Of a stretch of 64,000 bases of DNA, positions 13,091 through 25,800 are shown piece after piece. This stretch comes from Ligula intestinalis. Its lineage: Eukaryota; Platyhelminthes; Cestoda; Diphyllobothriidea; Diphyllobothriidae. The notes beneath the pieces were generated by a model, which ran no database searches, was not told the origin of the DNA, and worked only from the letters and a program-made list of their open reading frames with translations. Location: contig JAYGXS010000003.1 of NCBI GenBank assembly GCA_036362985.1, forward strand, positions 43,914,323 through 43,978,322, read 5' to 3'. The position numbers and the translations under genes were made by a program. Position 1 is the first letter of the stretch. Each line of letters starts with the position of its first letter.

Positions 13091-14040
13091 TCTGGCTCCC
13101 TGATTAATACTTCCCCTGCCCGCAATTGTGCTTGAGCATTTTTCTCTGCCAAACATATATTTATCCTTGTGGGCTAAAACTCACTATATAGACCTCCGAG
13201 TGCCATATATATAGACAAACAAAGAGCCCAAGCTAGTAAGAATAATCACCTTCTTCCTAGTATCTTTCAAGTTAGTGACAACAACCCGTCATCTTACAAA
13301 ATGAACAGCGAAGCAAATAAAATTTTCAGACTTGATCGGTTTGTGCGAAAGGACAGACAGCGCAAACGGACACATGGGGCGTTAGAGGAGAAATATTCAT
13401 GGCACATTTTTCGCCGAGGGTAGGAAAGGAGACAACTGCTCTGGTTCCCTCTGTTTGAGAAAAAGTATACTGCAAGTGGCTAGATTAGCGGTAGTCGTCG
13501 TGTTCATTGCATAAAATTTTGAAGTGTAACCAGTTTAATTAATGGTTCCAGATGGCATGGCAGCCACTGCTAAAATGGTGGGCGAACGTCAGATAGCCAT
13601 GTACAGAGATCTTCGTTACAGGAATTGTAATGGATTCGATTGTTGCGCCTATTTGTGTTAGCGCGCCAAGTTGTACGGAAGTCTCAGGTTTGTTTGAATT
13701 TGAGTGTGGCAATAACTTCAGTCCCCTAGCAATTGATAAGGTTGCCACATTCAAAAGACGTATGCAAGCACTAGGAACAGGAATTCATATCAGCTTATGT
13801 CTGCTGGTGTTCTATAATGCAAGGCCCAAGTTGTTTGCCTGTAGTACGAAAAATAAGCGCAAAAAACAGAAGATATGGTAATGCAGCAAAGGACATTAAT
13901 CTGCTTCGCTCAGGATGTGGAGTCTTTTACTGGACAGAGCAAAGCGCGCAGGATGCACAATAAAGAAACTAAGCCAGTTAAATTGACAAGTGTTTGCATG
14001 GAGAAACATGAGCTGAAAAGCTTAAAAATTTGCTGCGATT
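13091..14040. other. Spacer between PLE copy and palindrome
   Basis: No gene is supported. Two overlapping short frames on opposite strands near 13540-13880 show no recognisable domain. The stretch ends where the left palindrome arm begins. Confidence 0.4.
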
Positions 14041-16214
14041 GGTTTGCATAATCTACGGTCTAAAGGATTTAATTTGTAAAGAAGAGTTATTTTCAAATAA
14101 TCAGCTAAGAAGTTGACTGTAAATTTAACAAAGGTAACATGTGTATAACATCAAGTGACAAAAATGAGCGTCACATAAAGGGTGTACGCCTGTTCACCTT
14201 TGGGTGTGCTTTCGAGTCGCAAAAGTAATTTCTGTTTCAGGAATGGGCGTAAACCGATTCTCTGGCTTCCCGAAACAACTGATGTCTGTTAGGAAAGTGA
14301 AGTTTAGAGAAAGGCCACCAACTACGCGGTTGATGCCAGCCAACGTTTACTGGCATAGGCGAAAGGAAGACATCTAGCGTACAGTAGCTGGGCTAACTCA
14401 TAAAATCCGAGGATTTTTAGAAGAAAATCCCTGGTACACATAAGTTTCGCCAGCTGCACTCCCCAAAGTCTTACAATAGAAAAGTTAACACATTAATAAA
14501 AGAGAAGGCATATTTGGGTTTATCGAGCAATATTATGTGGTTAAAAACAGAAAATTACGAAAAAATGAAAGATCGGAGCTATTGAAGAAACTTAAGTCTT
14601 ATAGGTAAAGGTAGTATGTCCATGCAAAAAATGGAGTGAATAAAGCAGCACTCGTGTAAGTACGCTGAATAAGAGTGCATTGTTGCTTCCCAATTGTAAG
14701 GTGTCCTATCTTTATCGATTTTATTCTACATGCTTAGAAATAATAGCAAAGTAATACAATTTGTGGAAGCATTTACCTCAATGATGAGTTCTTAGAAATT
14801 ATTATGCAGCTATATAGTTTGATGGAAGTTTTAGAATCACTCAAACATGTCAACTAATTTTCGAGGAAAATGAACATCCAAAAAGTATAGTTGCAAGTAG
14901 CCTCTTGAAAAGCGCTTCAATTAGAGAGTTCGGCGTCGAATATCTGTGTACTTTATCGTTTGTGAAAAATAAACCTAAGATCAAAGTAGGAGATTTTGGC
15001 CAGTTTTTTTTAACTCCCCAAAAATTATAGATAAAACTTCTGCTGAAAATGTAAGAATTTACTTTTCTGTGCATACCGGAGCAGTTTTCAGTATATATGT
15101 TTGCTCCTAGGATCAGTTTAAAGATTACAAAAGCACAGCAAATAAGTAAAATGAATCCTATGATTTTGAGAAAACTGATGATCTTCTGTCCTTTCTTTTT
15201 AAATTTTTATATTCTGTTCTACAGCTAGAAAATATTTGCAATTCGATCTCATAAGGCGTAAGCGAAAAAACTGATGATATTACGTGGGAGTTTATATACA
15301 GGCTCAATTGCGGCCCCTTTTAGCAACGTAGTTAAAATTTTTGACACAAAATGTATCATATTTGCCAAACATACGTTTTTTTTACCGAATCCATTCTGTT
15401 TTTCCTGAAAAAAATATATGAGCACACATTTGCACCAACATCTATTTAAAGAACGCAGAACAAAGTGTTTCTTTCTGCGAAAAGCAATAATTCAGATGCT
15501 TTTAATCTTTCTTGATGTTTTTATTGAGCAACACGCACAAGCAAGACTTTTTGGCCCAGAGCATTTAATAGTTCAGAAATTCCTTGGATATTAAGAAACG
15601 TTGGATTTGCCCAGCGGTGGCCAACGTCTTCCATCAATATATGGATCAGAGCTGAACGCCATTCTAGTGAATAGCATTTTGGACTTCAAGTCTATTCAAT
15701 TAACTAATAAGCAAACTCTTATGTATTTTAAACCATGCACTCAATTGTCGATCTTAAAATTGCATAAGACAGCCAATCTACTGTAGATTGATGCAGACTG
15801 CTCGCTCTTATTCTGCTTTAATTCAGTTGAGCATAAAGTCGGCCGCAACACTACATCATAAGATATAAGCACGCGTTTGTATGCGGCCCAGGTTGTCCAC
15901 GACCGAGTTCCAGCAGACCTAATGGAAGGTCATCAGTGCCTACCTTCCTGTCAGTCCCTGTCGCTGCAAATCAGGCACTCATCCATCAAGAATAGACAGT
16001 CAACGACTTATTGACTGCCTAAAGCAAACCATCTCGGTAGAGGTAGCAGAGGTCACGGACATACCACATAAATACAGCAATCACTCGCTGCCTGTCATCA
16101 TCAGGCTCTAGGGTAGTGCAAAGATGAACGCGTCATTAAACGCCAATGCGAGTGAGCCAGATGGGTTTGCACCCATCACACCTAACTCTAGCGGTGGCGA
16201 TGAAAGTTCAGCAG
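14041..16214 (+). repeat. Large inverted repeat, left arm (2174 bp)
   Basis: This arm is the reverse complement of 17708-19859. From about 14350 to 16214, paired positions always sum to 33922, so this part has no net insertion or deletion. Only occasional substitutions are visible there, for example near 14612. The outer 300 bp has more mismatches and one 22-bp length difference at 14323-14344 next to a repeated CCAAC. The innermost 75 bp (CAATGCGAGTGAGCC to GATGAAAGTTCAG) resembles the 3' flank of the group-1 PLE copy near 45 kb, so at least this edge is PLE-derived. Small frames in the arm are mirrored in the other arm and are not credible genes. Confidence 0.95.
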
Positions 16215-17430
16215 AGTGGCTGTTTTGGCATCTCAATTTCTGACCGCTGATTGGGAGACCACGGCCCGCTCATCAACAAACTTCTTGGAGAAACCCAAAG
16301 GGGTAAGTCTCTTGCCAAGTGATATCATGGTTTCTTCCAATTTCACGTCCCTTGTTACTTCTTATCCTCAGGATCTGGTAATTGAGACCGTCAAATTACT
16401 CCTACGAAAGAAATACGATGACGCGGAGCATTGCCCTGGATACGCGCAACTCCTACAGCTCCTAAAGTTCTGTCTCAGGACGTACTTCACGTTTGACAGA
16501 ACGATCTCCGAGCAAGAGAATGGGACACCGATGGATTCACCGATTTCGGGATTCATAGGCAAGTGAGTCATGCAACGGCTGGAATCAATGGTTTTCCAAC
16601 ACCACAGAGCAAAATTCTGGGCTCGGTATGTGAATGACACCTTCGTCGTCATCAAACGGAATCAGGTGCTCACGTTCAAGGAACGTCTCAAAAGCGTCTT
16701 ACCGGCCACCCAATTTACGATGGAGGAGAAAGAGAACAACCAGTTGGCCTTTCATGATATCCTCGTCTGTCGCAAAGATTGTGGTGGTCTAAGACTAAAG
16801 TATTCAGGAAAGTGACAAACACAGCAACCACTGAATCAGCCACAGACACAGTTGCTTCAGGACGCTCTATTGGCGTATTCAGACGCGCTACAGCTAATCA
16901 GAAGATAATATGGCCGAGGTCGAATACCTTCGACGGGTGTTCAGAGAAAATGGCTACCCGCGCAAATTCGTCAACCGGTACTTGCGCAAACGAGATGGCC
17001 AACAAAAGCGCAGCGGCCCCAATGTTTGGCGAGCAATCCCGTACGTCAAAACACTCGGCCGCCTTCTCACACCACTTGGATTTGGAATCGCACACAGGCC
17101 GGAGGCAACCATAAGGCTCACATAATGTAGCCGAAAGACCCACTGCCACGGCAAGAAACATCTGGGGTTGTCTACAGGATCTGATGCAGTTGCGGTCAAA
17201 GTAACTGGGTCGAAAAAACTGGCAGACATCTCAGGACGCAAATTGCTAAACAAGCGGCAGCAGTGCAATAAAATGATGCCAATTTTGAATTTGCGGCTCA
17301 TTCGACGAGACCCAGACACGCGTACAAATTTGATGAGTCCGAAATTCTCGCCAGGGGTGACAATCGGGTAAGCCGAGAACTACTTGAGTCATGGTTCACG
17401 GGCCACCAATCCATAAAAAATTGCAACAAA
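16215..17430 (+). mobile_element. Penelope-like element, group 1, in palindrome spacer
   Basis: A PLE polyprotein fragment fills most of the spacer between the inverted arms. From 16216 it reads RT finger/palm sequence: TSLVTSYPQDLVIETVKLLL, then LLQLLKFCLRTYFTFD. Next is GTPMDSPISG, where the usual PMGSP has Asp for Gly. After a TGA at 16564, RYVNDTFVV follows, a YVDD box with its first Asp replaced by Asn, then ENNQLAFHDILVCRKD. A frameshift near 16790 leads to KTKVFRKVTNT, and another to EYLRRVFRENGYPRKFVNRYLRKRDGQ. A GIY-YIG domain relic (CSCGQSN, then NDANFEFAAHSTRPRHAYKF) lies at about 17180-17330. The C-terminal SHGSRATNP segment matches the 45-kb copy. It is inactive as an RT. Confidence 0.9.
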
Positions 17431-17435
17431 GTCTC

Positions 17436-17505
17436 CTTCTTTTTCTTCTTCTTCTTCTTCTGCTTCTTCTTCTCAATTTCTTCCTAGGACACGGATGTTC
17501 GCATG
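17436..17505 (+). repeat. CTT-rich microsatellite plus hammerhead-family tail
   Basis: A (CTT)n run at 17436-17473 leads into CTCAATTTC, and then GATGTTCGCATGTATTGGC at about 17494-17512. The same order (TTCTCAATTAC, then ATGTTTGCTTGCATTGGCG) follows the hammerhead-like repeats near 45.9 and 44.7 kb. Here the tail is on the + strand while the adjacent core is on the minus strand, so the unit is rearranged. Confidence 0.55.
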
Positions 17506-17510
17506 TATTG

Positions 17511-17552
17511 GCACGTTTCGGAATCTGTTGCGTATCCATAACGAAAGACAGT
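17511..17552 (-). ncRNA. Degenerate hammerhead-like core (copy 2)
   Basis: On the minus strand GATACGCAACAGATTCC is followed by GAAACGTG, matching the stem-II and GAAAC boxes of the family with one change in the cleavage-site triplet. The CTGATGA box is lost. It abuts a family tail in the opposite orientation, so it is a chimeric or inverted unit at the 3' side of the group-1 PLE. Confidence 0.45.
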
Positions 17553-17707
17553 AGCGTAAATAGACAATTTATGGATAGAAATTTGCAGAATATAAAAGAT
17601 AAAATCGTCCTGATACTGTCAATCTATGACAATTGACAGCACTCCCCATCGAGGAAAACTGTCCGTTTGTTTACTAATTGGTTGATGGCTGGTGCGCTGG
17701 ACGTGAC

Positions 17708-19859
17708 CTGCTGAACTTTCATCGCCACCGCTAGAGTTAGGTGTGATGGGTGCAAACCCATCTGGCTCACTCGCATTGGCGTTTAATGACGCGTTCATCT
17801 TTGCACTACCCTAGAGCCTGATGATGACAGGCAGCGAGTGATTGCTGTATTTATGTGGTATGTCCGTGACCTCTGCTACCTCTACCGAGATGGTTTGCTT
17901 TAGGCAGTCAATAAGTCGTTGACTGTCTATTCTTGATGGATGAGTGCCTGATTTGCAGCGACAGGGACTGACAGGAAGGTAGGCACTGATGACCTTCCAT
18001 TAGGTCTGCTGGAACTCGGTCGTGGACAACCTGGGCCGCATACAAACGCGTGCTTATATCTTATGATGTAGTGTTGCGGCCGACTTTATGCTCAACTGAA
18101 TTAAAGCAGAATAAGAGCGAGCAGTCTGCATCAATCTACAGTAGATTGGCTGTCTTATGCAATTTTAAGATCGACAATTGAGTGCATGGTTTAAAATACA
18201 TAAGAGTTTGCTTATTAGTTAATTGAATAGACTTGAAGTCCAAAATGCTATTCACTAGAATGGCGTTCAGCTCTGATCCATATATTGATGGAAGACGTTG
18301 GCCACCGCTGGGCAAATCCAACGTTTCTTAATATCCAAGGAATTTCTGAACTATTAAATGCTCTGGGCCAAAAAGTCTTGCTTGTGCGTGTTGCTCAATA
18401 AAAACATCAAGAAAGATTAAAAGCATCTGAATTATTGCTTTTCGCAGAAAGAAACACTTTGTTCTGCGTTCTTTAAATAGATGTTGGTGCAAATGTGTGC
18501 TCATATATTTTTTTCAGGAAAAACAGAATGGATTCGGTAAAAAAAACGTATGTTTGGCAAATATGATACATTTTGTGTCAAAAATTTTAACTACGTTGCT
18601 AAAAGGGGCCGCAATTGAGCCTGTATATAAACTCCCACGTAATATCATCAGTTTTTTCGCTTACGCCTTATGAGATCGAATTGCAAATATTTTCTAGCTG
18701 TAGAACAGAATATAAAAATTTAAAAAGAAAGGACAGAAGATCATCAGTTTTCTCAAAATCATAGGATTCATTTTACTTATTTGCTGTGCTTTTGTAATCT
18801 TTAAACTGATCCTAGGAGCAAACATATATACTGAAAACTGCTCCGGTATGCACAGAAAAGTAAATTCTTACATTTTCAGCAGAAGTTTTATCTATAATTT
18901 TTGGGGAGTTAAAAAAAACTGGCCAAAATCTCCTACTTTGATCTTAGGTTTATTTTTCACAAACGATAAAGTACACAGATATTCGACGCCGAACTCTCTA
19001 ATTGAAGCGCTTTTCAAGAGGCTACTTGCAACTATACTTTTTGGATGTTCATTTTCCTCGAAAATTAGTTGACATGTTTGAGTGATTCTAAAACTTCCAT
19101 CAAACTATATAGCTGCATAATAATTTCTAAGAACTCATCATTGAGGTAAATGCTTCCACAAATTGTATTACTTTGCTATTATTTCTAAGCATGTAGAATA
19201 AAATCGATAAAGATAGGACACCTTACAATTGGGAAGCAACAATGCACTCTTATTCAGCGTACTTACACGAGTGCTGCTTTATTCACTCCATTTTTTGCAT
19301 GGACATCCTACCTTTACCTATAAGACTTAAGTTTCTTCAATAGCTCCGATCTTTCATTTTTTCGTAATTTTCTGTTTTTAACCACATAATATTGCTCGAT
19401 AAACCCAAATATGCCTTCTCTTTTATTAATGTGTTAACTTTTCTATTGTAAGACTTTGGGGAGTGCAGCTGGCGAAACTTATGTGTACCAGGGATTTTCT
19501 TCTAAAAATCCTCGGATTTTATGAGTAAGCCCAGCTACTGTACGCTAGATGTCTTCCTTTCGCATATGCCAGTAAACGTTGGTGGCCTTTCTCTAAACTT
19601 CACTTTCCTAACAGAAATCAGTTGTTTCGGGAAGCCAGAGAATCGGTTTACGCCCATTCCTGAAAAAGAAATTACTTTTGCCACTCTAAAGCACACCCAA
19701 AGGTGAACAGGCGTACACCCTTTATGTGACGCGCATTTTTGTCGCTTGATGTTATACACATGTTGCCTTTGTTAAATTTACAGTCAATTTCTCAGCTGAT
19801 TATTTGAAAATAACTCTTCTTTACAAATTAAAACCTTTAGCACGTAGATAACACAAACC
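17708..19859 (-). repeat. Large inverted repeat, right arm (2152 bp)
   Basis: This is the partner of 14041-16214, inverted. The innermost match begins CTGCTGAACTTTC at 17708 and the outer edge is near GTAGATAACACAAACC at 19859. The arm lacks 22 bp that the left arm carries at 14323-14344. Near-identity over the inner 1.8 kb implies either a recent duplication or ongoing arm-to-arm gene conversion. No TIR-type transposase or other coding sequence was recognised in either arm. Confidence 0.95.
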
Positions 19860-22800
19860 ATCCGAAAACAATGGATGTCCGTCTAGATCATATGTGTTCT
19901 TGGAGCATTTATTAAACGAGGAAGATACATGGATGTGTAAACTTTTCCCCAAATGGATTTTTTAGCATAAATAATACGTTAAGCCAGAAAATTTGCCTGA
20001 CAGTTACCGATGTGTTTTCTCTGAAACAGTATGTCATAACTAGAGTCTTACGCAGACAAGAGAAATTAAAAGGTATCATGCGCACTTTTCGATGAGGGTT
20101 TCTCTTATTTTCTACAGCCAAAATTTTTACGAAATATTTGATTGTTGACGAAGGATAAAACAGGAGAAGCCCATCCAGTTCGCAGACAACCTCACTCCCA
20201 ATCAGGTCATACATAGCAGCGCAGCAACCTCCTACTAGTACACTTTCCCTTTTATCCATGTAAAGCTCCAACGGATATATTTTATTCATAAGTTTTGATG
20301 ACGCTTCCATGGATCTGCGATGCCAGTATACCTAACTTCACAGTTGTATAAAAGAATGTGGAAAATTATATGTTATGGTGACACACTTTAAAAATTATGA
20401 TTCAATCAAAAGCTAGATATGGTGAGCGAAAGTTTATAGGTAAAGGAAATGTTGCTGATATCTATAGAATTTGAAAAGCGTAATTTTTTTTGAAATCGTA
20501 TTCAAATGCTTTATAATATTAGCTGCTTTCTTTCATCAAAGTAAATTAATTAATTTCTACAGGACTCTTTAATCGGACTGATAACGCCTCTCAAATAATA
20601 TATCCTATGCAGAACAATTGATATAATTTGAAGGAAGCGTAATTTGCAAACCTAATAAAGTAGAAGACTTAGCAGTTTGGCGACTAAAAAAATTCGACAC
20701 ATGCAAATAACAGCATACAAATTACCAACTTTTCGCAGCGATAAAAAGAGCTCCATCAACACTTTCATCATGCTGCACATACTGTTTATGAAAACTCTTA
20801 TGTAACGACCAGACATACTTACATTTATTACATATTCTAGGATATAAGTTGGTAGAAAACGTCCCCATCATTTAAAAATATAGAGCATTTACTAATATGG
20901 TAGAACTCAAACTTTTAATTAAATTATCCTTGTTTTCCAGAATCTATCGCTGCTTTGTCGCTGACGTCTTTAGAGAAACAAAAGTTTGATTATAAATGAA
21001 GAGGTACTAGCATAGCAAAGTCATTTGATTAAAAAATATGAATTCTAGAAAGTTTTGTAATAAAAAATCACTAAAAGAAAGCCAAACATAAGAAAGCCTA
21101 AGAAAAGAAATACGATAAAAGCGGAAGAAGAAAATATAAAGTCCTCCATGAAAATAAGTACCTTATTTACTGAGCATGTGCATTTGGAATAGGATATCGT
21201 CTATCCTCGGACTAACCGAATTGTCTATAGTTATTAGTCAAAAATGACTGCTTAGTGCAAAACAAGCTCTTCTTGGAGTGAAAAAATTGTGTTGATTGGT
21301 GTCACTTTATTTTGATAAAAATGTGTTCGATAACAGAAAGATCTAGGTGGTTGAATAGAAGGTTAATATATTTGAGATAGCCTATGGAGAAGCAGGCTGT
21401 TGTTTACAAAGTTAGGTAATAGATGCGAGCGTTTTCAGATGCATGCCCATTTTAAGCGATGGACAGGAGCGTTTTCGTGAGCACTTAAGTTATTCATTTT
21501 GGTTTTGTGAATGTCTACGTAGACATAGACACCCATAACAACACAGAGGAATACATTGCTGTTGATAATGTTACAACTCACCCACCAGCTCAAAATGTTG
21601 TGTCTACCCGAACTGGCAAACCCTTAGAGTTCTTGAAGATTTCCGCTCACATAATGTGCCCCTTGGAAATTTTTTTCCAAAATTGACCTCACAGGCTTAT
21701 ATAAAGGTAGGATCACATCACAGAAGTGATGTGATGTAGTGCGCATGCCAACACAACGGAGTGCATGGTGGACTAAACTGCCTATTTGCGTACTAGTAGA
21801 CTGTTCTTGTCCACTCTGAGTATTTCTGAGCACCATTCAATAATTAAGAATATGCCACGGAGTGACTCTACTAATATTAAAAATAGTCGTCAGTGACACA
21901 AATACAATGCTGAACACTGTTCATTTCTGTATGCATTCGAAGTCGATTGTAAATATAAATTATCCAGATATTAAAAGTCAGTTTATGGCAAAAAATGTTT
22001 TAAGCCACTACTCTTCAGGCCAAACATTTGCAAGAGAAATGAACGCAGTACATAACAATTAAAGGTTTAATATGCAGTAAAATCAATAAATGTCTAACAT
22101 GGACGCTGACTGGCCACTGTGGACTATGTCAGTTTGCGCATGTAGGCCATGTCAGCATGTTGGTTGAGATACTGCCGCTAGTTGGTAGGGGCGAAATGCT
22201 ATCGCCAGCTGGTGTCGGTGTAGGCCATGGAAGTGTGAGTGCTTGTGTCAGCGTCTTCTGACAATACAGCGCTGGATTTGCTAGCCGTATAGGTACTGCT
22301 TTAGCTGTTGCGAGCATCCGTTGGCGAAGGCCTTTGGAAAAGTTAGATGGTGTCCGGTAGACAACCGTGCCTTCTGAGTCATTAACTGTCAGCCTTCAGA
22401 TGAAAAATATGAAATTGCTCTCTTTATAGACGTTGTCTAGTCCATACTGCTCATTAGTGGAAGATCGGATGTAACGATTGCTTTCGTCTCTTTTCTACCA
22501 GCCGTCGTTTCGCATGCTCAAATGTGCGCGAAAAATGTATCTCTGCACCGCGTGTTAAGGAGGACATGGTAGCGAGTAGTGTGCTGCATACGGTTTTATC
22601 TTTCATACTCGTCTTTAATTTGTAACTGTAAGAAAGTCGCTTATATCGCAAGTTAGTTAATAACCACGTCTATCAGCCTTGCTTATCTGTCAAAAATATG
22701 GCAGTTTACATGTTATTGTTCATGCTATACAATTCGGCGCCGCATATTATACATGACGATTTGGATATGTGGAGGTTTGTTGACAGAAGCGAGGAAACGA

Positions 22801-25800
22801 GTACAAGGTTTTAAGAGTAAAGTTAAATTGGTTATTTTTTAATTCAAGTCAGGACTGCAAATAAATGACACGTTTATGTTACTTTTAATGTTCCTTTAAT
22901 ATAATTATCCCCATGGCACACATTACCAGAAAAGTATTTATGCATACAAATATAAAATTTCCTCAGATAGGCGAACGAGATATAGTTTTGTACATTTAAT
23001 TTGTTATTTACTAAACTATCGATGCTTTTATACAACGAAGATCGTCAATAAAAACAAGGCCTGCATTTACGATAACCGATTGCAATTATAATAGCAACAG
23101 AAAGAAAATCGACTTGTTTGCTGCTGATAACTTCATAGTAGCTTGAAAATGCTAAAGTTGTGCCTTATCCTTCACTAGCTCAAAGTCTCTAAAGTCATTT
23201 TGTAAGAAAAAGTTGCACTATTTAACTAATATTTGATTGTCATCAACGATGCATTATGTTTCTTTTTTAGATAAAAACATAAATTAGTTGTACAGAAGCG
23301 AATATACTAAAAAACAGACTGGGTACTTATCGGGCAAGGTACTGCGTAAAGTATATTTTCTACTTAATCATGTTGATCATTCTCAAGGATTTTTGAAAGC
23401 GCTAGTCATGGTTAGTTTAAAAACCTTATGCATGATAAAATATCATTTTATGACCATTATTATAAAATTAAAACTTTTATTTTGCAGTACGTAATAGAAA
23501 GAGGCTTGTATTTGTTTCAGGAACATTAAAAAGGCACCAAACGAATAAAACCGCACGCCAAGCATGAAAACAGTATCCAGAGAATACGAAGGAATGTCTT
23601 TAAATAGTTTTTTTCATATGCTTTTGTCTAAAGGCATTAAGCAAGTTTTTAGTTATTTCTTCCAAAACACTATTAAGGTAAAACACAGAAGCCATAACTT
23701 TTAAAATAGTAGTGTTTTACTACAGTCGTCTTCCCAAACAAGGTATACTTTCACGCTGCTTTATGGTGGTCTGCAATCCAAGTGAAATGCTTGCTAAATG
23801 CAGCCGTTGACATTCATTTTTGGTTTCGCTGATTTCGGTGTTTTTTTAAATTTGCAATAAAACCTTTGTTCAGGTTTTATGCCAATTGAGGACAGCTACT
23901 GATTTCATCTGATTATATTTTATTCAAAAGCTTGCAAAAGCGCATAGTTCGGTCTAGACGCCACATTTCTTAAATCGTAAGTGACTGAGAATTATACCTT
24001 ACAAGATACCATTGACATTTAATAATCTGCAGCCCTTTGATTTATTTTGTCAAGGTGTTTCACTTTAACACAGCAGACACCAAAACATATATACTCACAT
24101 TCTAATGAACTTTAACGTGTCTAGGCTTTTGCTGTTCTATTTAATCACGTGCTAAGTAAAAATGCAAAGCTAAGTTATTATTTGGATTTGGCTTTGCCTA
24201 TGGTTTAAACAGGCGCGTTTTGACATACAAAGTACGTCAGGAATGTTTTAATTCACTGGCAGTTATGCCCTTAACCATGGTCATGTAACTGAGATTTTCT
24301 CTGTGTTTTACAGAAACTGAAATATACATTAAATGTAGGACAATGTATGACAATATCAGCCAATGGGGGGAATGACTGAGACTGTTGTTTCCGAATAAGC
24401 TGGCGGCGTCGACTAGTTACAGTCCAAACCAATGCCAAAAGGTCTGCCATTTACGCGGTAACCTGGTAGGAAACAGCGTGATATCTTCCTCATATTTACT
24501 GACGTAAAATCATTATTGTACACTGCAGATGACAGAATCAAACACCCTCTTCACACCGGTTCGATAACAGCTGGAGGTAATAACGCCATTTTGCCGTTTA
24601 TAGGTGAATTAAAGTCAAAATTAAGTAAATACCAAGTCAGATGTCATTTTCATTCCCAGAGTTTCCACACATTAAACCGTTTGCGATGTCCACTGAAATG
24701 GTTGATAAGGATTAGAGCCCGAGAAACAACAAAAATCTTTAAAAATGTTTGTAATACCTAAGAAAATTTAAAATTGATGCCCATGCATGTGTATCTTTTT
24801 TTGATTCTGGTGCTGGCTAGTTAATTGGCGTTTTCCCATTGATTTAACGCATAACTGTAAGTAAACATAACCGAATCCTCACAATCAAATCCTATTTGGA
24901 TTTAAAAATAGGGATCAAAGACTGCTGAATATACCTTAACGACAAAACTGTCCTAATGTTTTTGCTGCATCTGCATTTATTACAAAGGAAATAATTATTT
25001 TGAGGTTTTGCAATTAAAAATTTTCATCCACAGAGATGTTATATCTTGGTTTATCAAGCATCTGTTTGAGTGCAGTCCCATTAGTATTAAACTGTTTCCC
25101 TGGCATTTTCATTCGTTTTTCCTACATATATGCTTCTGCAGCATTTGGGTAGCGATTGCGGCAAATATATCTTACCAAACTTCACAAACATCATGTCATA
25201 GCGCGGAAACTGAGAAACGTCCTGAGAAACGTTTGGCCGTATGATAAATAAAAATTATTTGACTTAAGTGTGCGAAAACGTGTTTTAAAAAAGTTATTCT
25301 AGTCAACTGTATCGCAGGTGCATCCAAATGATACGCAACGGTGTATAAATTTGAATGGATACATGAAGTTCAGTCAAACATTGTAATAAATCACCTACTT
25401 GAATTTCATTATATAAGTTTCTAAGTACCCTTGTGCTTCCTGTTCTTATAATAAACATTTTAATTATCTATGACGGTTGGGTACGATTACTCCTTTCGTC
25501 GTCATTAATCGATAAAAAACGGTCGTTTAGTTATGAATCTTTATGCAAGCATTTTATGAACGAGCAATAAATCTGATGCACTAACAATTTCAGAAAATTA
25601 CTTATAAACATACATGCAGAATATAAATAATACCCTACGAATTTGCTTAACGACTAGAAAACTGTCATAAAAACTTCCAAAAACAAAAGACCTTAACCAA
25701 CTTTTAAAGCTCTATTTAATGCTATTTAAACATTTAATGCTTTAATTCCATTCATGCCTGTCAAATTTTTTTACCAATTCTCTCGCCCAAACAGAGCCGT

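Noticed and set aside
15601..18321. Identical 61- and 74-codon frames present in both palindrome arms, suggesting a duplicated gene
   Set aside because: Any open frame in one arm must appear in the other. The proteins have no recognisable features and the DNA is AT-rich.
19912..20310. 132-codon minus-strand frame next to the palindrome, starting MEASSKLMNKIYPLELYMDK
   Set aside because: The first third looks protein-like, but there is no known domain, no clear splice signals, and the second half looks like random AT-rich sequence.
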